From: Bacillus cytotoxicus
Lineage (GTDB): Bacteria > Bacillota > Bacilli > Bacillales > Bacillaceae_G
DNA: 63,928 nucleotides
NCBI RefSeq assembly: GCF_023715645.1
Contig: NZ_JAMBOP010000027.1
Span: 1-63,928 of the forward strand
Reading direction: 5' to 3'
The notes beneath the pieces are model-generated. The model did no database searches. It was not told the DNA's origin and was given only the letters and a program-made list of their open reading frames with translations. The translations under genes and the position numbers were made by a program. Below, one piece after another: positions 60,975-63,928 of the stretch. Positions within the stretch are counted from its first letter, which is position 1, and each line of letters starts with the position of its first letter.

Positions 60975-61661
60975 ATGTTAGAAATAATAAAAAAACATTT
61001 GCGAGGAATCTTCCTCTTTAAAGAACTTTCAGAAGAAGAAATCCAACCGTTTGTAGAAATTTCACAAATACGAATGTATAAAGACAAGTCCTTTGTATTT
61101 ATGCAAGACGATCCACTTGACCGTGTGTTTTTCATTCACTCCGGTAAAGTAAAAATCCATAAAATAGATGCATCTGGAAAAGAACAAATTGTTTCCATAC
61201 TTGAAGCCGGGGAAATGTTTCCTCACGCCGGCTTTTTTCGAAAGGGTACCTTCCCAGCACATGCTGAAATTCTTGAAGATGCCCAATTAATCGTCATTCC
61301 TATTGCTGATTTTGAAGTGATTTTAATTAAATCCCCTGAACTATGTATCAAATTGTTTACAGTTCTTGGAGAGAAAATCGTGGACCTTCAAAACAGACTA
61401 GAAGAACAAATTCTTCACGATACATACGATCAAATTATTATGCTGTTGCTACGCTTATGTAAGTCAAATGGTGTGCAAATAGATGACAAATATAAAATAA
61501 CGACTCATTTTACAAACCGAGAACTCGCCAACATGATTGGAACATCAAGAGAAACCATGAGCCGAACAATTAGTTACTTACGAAAAAAGGATATCATCGA
61601 CACAGATGAAGACGGCTGTTTCCTCATCGATCGAAATAAACTGGTGGAAGAAACGATTTGA
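60975..61661 (+). CDS. Crp/Fnr family transcriptional regulator
   Basis: This 228-residue protein has an N-terminal cyclic-nucleotide-binding-like beta-barrel (VFFIHSGKVKIHKIDASGKEQIVSILEAGEMFPHAG). A long dimer helix follows, then a C-terminal winged helix with FTNRELANMIGTSRETMSRTISYLRKKDII. It lacks the N-terminal cysteines of E. coli Fnr and the C-terminal cysteine cluster of B. subtilis Fnr, so it should not bind an Fe-S cluster in those ways. Its neighbour RIC and shared operator suggest a response to nitric oxide or low oxygen. The start is ATG 60975 with AGGAG 11 bases upstream. Confidence 0.9.
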   Translation: MLEIIKKHLRGIFLFKELSEEEIQPFVEISQIRMYKDKSFVFMQDDPLDRVFFIHSGKVKIHKIDASGKEQIVSILEAGEMFPHAGFFRKGTFPAHAEILEDAQLIVIPIADFEVILIKSPELCIKLFTVLGEKIVDLQNRLEEQILHDTYDQIIMLLLRLCKSNGVQIDDKYKITTHFTNRELANMIGTSRETMSRTISYLRKKDIIDTDEDGCFLIDRNKLVEETI

Positions 61662-61702
61662 TTGGAAACATGTCAGCAGTTATCCACATCCTAAAATATT
61701 TT

Positions 61703-61931
61703 GTAACTACTCAGTCACTCTATGAAAAAAAGGAAGAAAACCACTTTCTTTTTAGGTTGGCGAGAGCAACTGGCCACGTGTTGGAGCGGTCAGGTCCTTT
61801 TCCTGCCACGCGCAACGTTTTAAAACAAAGAAAGGCTGCAAGGTGTATGTCCATTTTTATCTTCATGACAGCAATCTAGATGCTGAAACATGAAAATAAC
61901 TTTCCAATGAAATGTATGACTGAGTAGTTAC
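61703..61931 (-). mobile_element. A-MITE copy 6 (229 bp), reverse orientation
   Basis: Ends are GTAACTACTCAGTC and GACTGAGTAGTTAC with perfect inversion. The perfect duplication AATATTTT is at 61695-61702 and 61932-61939. The core is on the minus strand. It lies 41 bases past the Crp/Fnr stop. Confidence 0.92.
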
Positions 61932-61991
61932 AATATTTTAGGTGCAGTTTTGAACATACTACTAACATATCCACATATAGGAGGACTTGTT

Positions 61992-62075
61992 ATGAAACAT
62001 TTAATCGTTTATGCACACCCAAATCCATAAAGTTTTAACCACGCAATTGTGCATAACCGCCTTGTAAGCATCTCA
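61992..62075 (+). pseudogene. NAD(P)H-quinone reductase (flavodoxin_2) start, nonsense and truncated
   Basis: An AGGAGG site precedes ATG 61992, and the frame reads MKHLIVYAHPNP, then TAA, then SFNHAIVHNRLVS. This matches the start of MdaB/KefF/NQO-like flavoproteins (VYAHPNPESFNHAI), with the Glu codon changed to a stop. The rest of the gene is gone, and the MFS gene ends 30 bases on. It is a remnant. Confidence 0.75.
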
Positions 62076-62102
62076 TACAAACTCCTGTAAACTTTTCATC
62101 AA

Positions 62103-63476
62103 TTACAATTCATTTCTTCTACTATAAGCTACCGTATAAATAGTTACTCCAATTAATATCGCACCTATAAAAACAAGTAGTAAATTACTATACAAGTACG
62201 CTTTCGCATTTTGTATAGTGGAAAGGAACGGATATTCTAGCATATGTTTTGTTAATAACCCGCCAACTATCGCCATCCCTAATCCTTCTGCTAAAAAGCA
62301 GGCAAAGCTGAGAAATCCCATACCCGCACCGACTTCATCCGGCCCCAAAGCAGCCGCAGCGCTCGTAGAAATCACTGTTTTAACGAAGGATAGTCCACCA
62401 AACATTACGATTAGCATCGCTGAAACTAGCCACGGTGTTTGATCTGCAAATACCGAAATGACAAAAAAGCTCGCAATAATGAAAGACGAACCAAGCCATA
62501 GAACAAATGTCGTTCCTCGTTTATCAACTAAGCTGCCACCAAGCATGCCAAATAGCACGACACTCATCGTTCCCGGGAATATAACCCATCCAATCATACT
62601 TGCAGACAGTTGGTGTACATCCCTCATCATATAAGGAATCATTGCTATACAACCTGCCACAGTACCTAGAAGAATACCGCCAGTCAGAACGCCCCATATA
62701 AACTTTCGGTTCGTCAATAGTCTTGGTTCTATAAAGGGCTGTTCCACTTTGTGTATATGCACAGTGAAACCTGCAAATAACGCAAAACTAATCGCCAAAT
62801 ACAACCAATTATATTGCGTTATATTTATAGTGAATATGACTATTCCACAAGACAGTAACGCTATCCCAAACGTATCGATCCTCTTCTCCTTTGTGGATTC
62901 ATTCGGAAGTTCTTTTAGAAAAAAAGGGATCGTGAAAAGTGTCAGCATCGGAATCAGGAAAAGAAAGGGCCACTGTACATAATGAGCAATCGTTCCGCCA
63001 AGAGCTGGACCTATTCCTTCCCCCATAGCTACTAATGAGCCGATTATGCCAAATGCTTTCCCGCGATCTTCTGATACTACGTAGCGCGCAACGATTACCA
63101 TGATAAGCGCTGGTACTGCAGATGCCCCAACACCTTGAATAAACCGCGCAGCAATGACAGCAAAAAAATGAGAATGTGCCAACACGCCTAAAAGTGATCC
63201 AACGCTATAAGCTAGTAGACCAAAGACAAGTAATTTCTTCACGCCATACTGATCACTTATTGTTCCGTACGTAATTGATCCAGTTGCAAATGAAATCATA
63301 AAACTTGTATTTACCCAGTTAGCCAAAGATGACGATATACCAAGATCTTTCGCGATATCAGGTAAAACTACATTAAAAACCATTTCATTCCATACACTGA
63401 AGAAAGCAAGAAAACCAAGCCATAGAAAAGCTTTCTTCATATCAGTAAACACATAATTTGGTGAATCTTTTTCCAT
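62103..63476 (-). CDS. Tet(L)-like 14-helix MFS efflux pump
   Basis: This 457-residue DHA2-type transporter has 14 predicted helices. Motifs include NVVLPDIAKDLGISSSLANWVNTSFMI, SITYGTISDQYGVKKLLVFG (loop 2-3), and QGVGASAVPALIMVIVARYV in helices 4-5. Length and sequence resemble Tet(L)/Tet(K). Such pumps exchange tetracycline-metal complexes or Na+/K+ for protons. I start at ATG 63476, with GGGGG upstream. A 20-residue leader peptide gene of the tet(L) type precedes it, which supports the assignment and suggests translational control by tetracycline-slowed ribosomes. Confidence 0.88.
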   Translation of the reverse strand: MEKDSPNYVFTDMKKAFLWLGFLAFFSVWNEMVFNVVLPDIAKDLGISSSLANWVNTSFMISFATGSITYGTISDQYGVKKLLVFGLLAYSVGSLLGVLAHSHFFAVIAARFIQGVGASAVPALIMVIVARYVVSEDRGKAFGIIGSLVAMGEGIGPALGGTIAHYVQWPFLFLIPMLTLFTIPFFLKELPNESTKEKRIDTFGIALLSCGIVIFTINITQYNWLYLAISFALFAGFTVHIHKVEQPFIEPRLLTNRKFIWGVLTGGILLGTVAGCIAMIPYMMRDVHQLSASMIGWVIFPGTMSVVLFGMLGGSLVDKRGTTFVLWLGSSFIIASFFVISVFADQTPWLVSAMLIVMFGGLSFVKTVISTSAAAALGPDEVGAGMGFLSFACFLAEGLGMAIVGGLLTKHMLEYPFLSTIQNAKAYLYSNLLLVFIGAILIGVTIYTVAYSRRNEL

Positions 63477-63483
63477 TAGGATG

Positions 63484-63507
63484 ATACCCCCATACGAAAG
63501 GGGAACC
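63484..63507 (-). promoter_or_regulatory. Hairpin over the ribosome site of the Tet(L)-like gene
   Basis: On the minus strand CCCC (63500-63503) can pair with the GGGGG ribosome site (63487-63491) across an 8-base loop, lying between the leader peptide stop and the pump start. This would sequester the site unless ribosomes reinitiate. Confidence 0.55.
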
Positions 63508-63514
63508 ACGCAGT

Positions 63515-63577
63515 TTATAGGGTAAGTGATACGTTATCCCCTTGAATTTGTACCCTCGTCATTTTTTTGCACTTCAT
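63515..63577 (-). CDS. tet(L)-type leader peptide
   Basis: On the minus strand GGGAGGAG precedes ATG 63577. The 20-residue product MKCKKMTRVQIQGDNVSLTL has the length and pattern of the known tet(L) leader peptide (MKC start, RVQ middle, SxTL end). The stop is 38 bases before the pump start. A TATAAT-like box on the minus strand lies at 63606-63611. In the tet(L) system leader translation controls reinitiation at the pump gene. Confidence 0.85.
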   Translation of the reverse strand: MKCKKMTRVQIQGDNVSLTL

Positions 63578-63655
63578 AAATACTCCTCCCTATCACATTT
63601 TCCATATTATACCTTCTATCTGTTCAACAAGAAAGAAATATAATCTCACATAATT

Positions 63656-63778
63656 CGACCACATATATACATTCATTTTGATTTACTAACTATGGGATAC
63701 ACCATGACCGCTTCTATGCATGACCAGATGCTCTCGTCTCCATCTAAAAAGAAAGGATTTTTTATGCCGTTATTTCTA
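63656..63778 (+). repeat. Family A repeat, copy 13 (shortened)
   Basis: CATATATACATTCATTTTGAT, then CCATGACCGCTTCTATGCATGACCAG, ATGCTCTCGTCTCCATCTAAAAAGAAAGGA and TTTTTTATGCC. The GTG GCAG arm has been lost with the left part. Confidence 0.7.
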
Positions 63779-63907
63779 TCACCAAAACGAATTTTTTGTT
63801 ATGACGAATTGTATTATTAAGTGCGACACCTAAAGAAAAACAAAAAAGCCCACCTCGCTTCGTGTAAAATAGAAGTTACCACACAACCTTTTACACGGAG
63901 GACGAGT

Positions 63908-63928
63908 ATGAGCTATTCACATTTTACC
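63908..63928 (+). CDS. Start of a probable IS30-family transposase (partial)
   Basis: GGAGGACGAG precedes ATG 63908, and the first seven codons read MSYSHFT before the window ends. IS30-family transposases often begin MSYSHxT followed by a helix-turn-helix. Upstream, TTAAGTGCGACACCT near 63810-63835 could be the left end of the insertion sequence. The assignment rests on seven residues and context only. Confidence 0.4.

Overview
The window is a piece of a Bacillus cereus group chromosome. Signs of this are low GC, Shine-Dalgarno-led genes, a 16S rRNA 5' end at one edge, and gene order that follows the yug-kap-yui-yum-yut region of Bacillus subtilis (yugO, pgi, yuzA, yugI, yugF, yugE, patB, kapB, kapD, then yuiC, yuiB, yumB, yumC, then sufA/yutM, dapF, yuzB, yutJ, yuzD, yutI, yutH, yutG). 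Gene names were assigned by recognition of protein sequence and synteny, not by a search.

Layout. Positions 1-300 hold the start of a leftward rRNA operon with two promoters. Positions 380-13500 are the yug/kap block: MgtC-like protein, K+ channel, phosphoglucose isomerase, S1-domain protein, hydroxyacid dehydrogenase, hydrolase, kapB/kapD, an ArsB/NhaD-type carrier, and decayed genes (patB, a GyrI-like gene). Positions 13600-18150 hold AlkD, a T-box-controlled glycyl-tRNA synthetase, a thioesterase and a biotin transporter under a BirA-type operator. Positions 18300-22310 are a three-gene polysaccharide set (flippase, GT4, O-antigen-ligase-like). Positions 22670-33430 run leftward and encode sugar-nucleotide supply (PgcA, GalU) plus a GT2/GtrA/YfhO surface-glycosylation set with two YfhO proteins. 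Together with Pgi these give a route from fructose-6-phosphate to UDP-glucose and surface glycosylation. Positions 33580-40150 hold aminopeptidase PepA, YuiB/YuiC, a Nudix enzyme, type II NADH dehydrogenase YumB and ferredoxin-NADP reductase YumC. Positions 40500-46100 are accessory: effector-binding protein, MFS pump, DUF523, a KinB-like kinase and an FbpB-like micro-ORF. Positions 47200-56260 hold Fe-S assembly, DapF, YutJ, HemAT, a nucleotidyltransferase, YuzD, Nfu, YutH and PgpA. Positions 56900-63930 hold a frameshifted peptide permease pair, a GNAT enzyme, the iron-centre repair protein RIC and a Crp/Fnr regulator sharing one operator type, a Tet(L)-like pump with its leader peptide, and the start of a probable IS30-type transposase.

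The most striking feature is the intergenic repeat load. I see (A) about a dozen copies of a roughly 150-200 bp repeat with a conserved hairpin core; (A-MITE) six copies of a 228-278 bp element that carries the same core between GTAACTACTCAGTC inverted repeats and is flanked in all six cases by a perfect 8-bp target duplication, which fits IS66-type transposition; (B) four arrays of a TATATCGGCG motif repeated every 20-21 bp; (C) a two-hairpin element with ATAAA duplications (bcr1-like), with several fragments that touch stop codons; (D) GC-rich AAAGCGG...GGAGCTGGA elements; and a separate 143-bp MITE with its own 8-bp duplication. Families A and A-MITE look like a nested repeat system in which a mobile cassette has captured, or given rise to, a structured terminator-like core.
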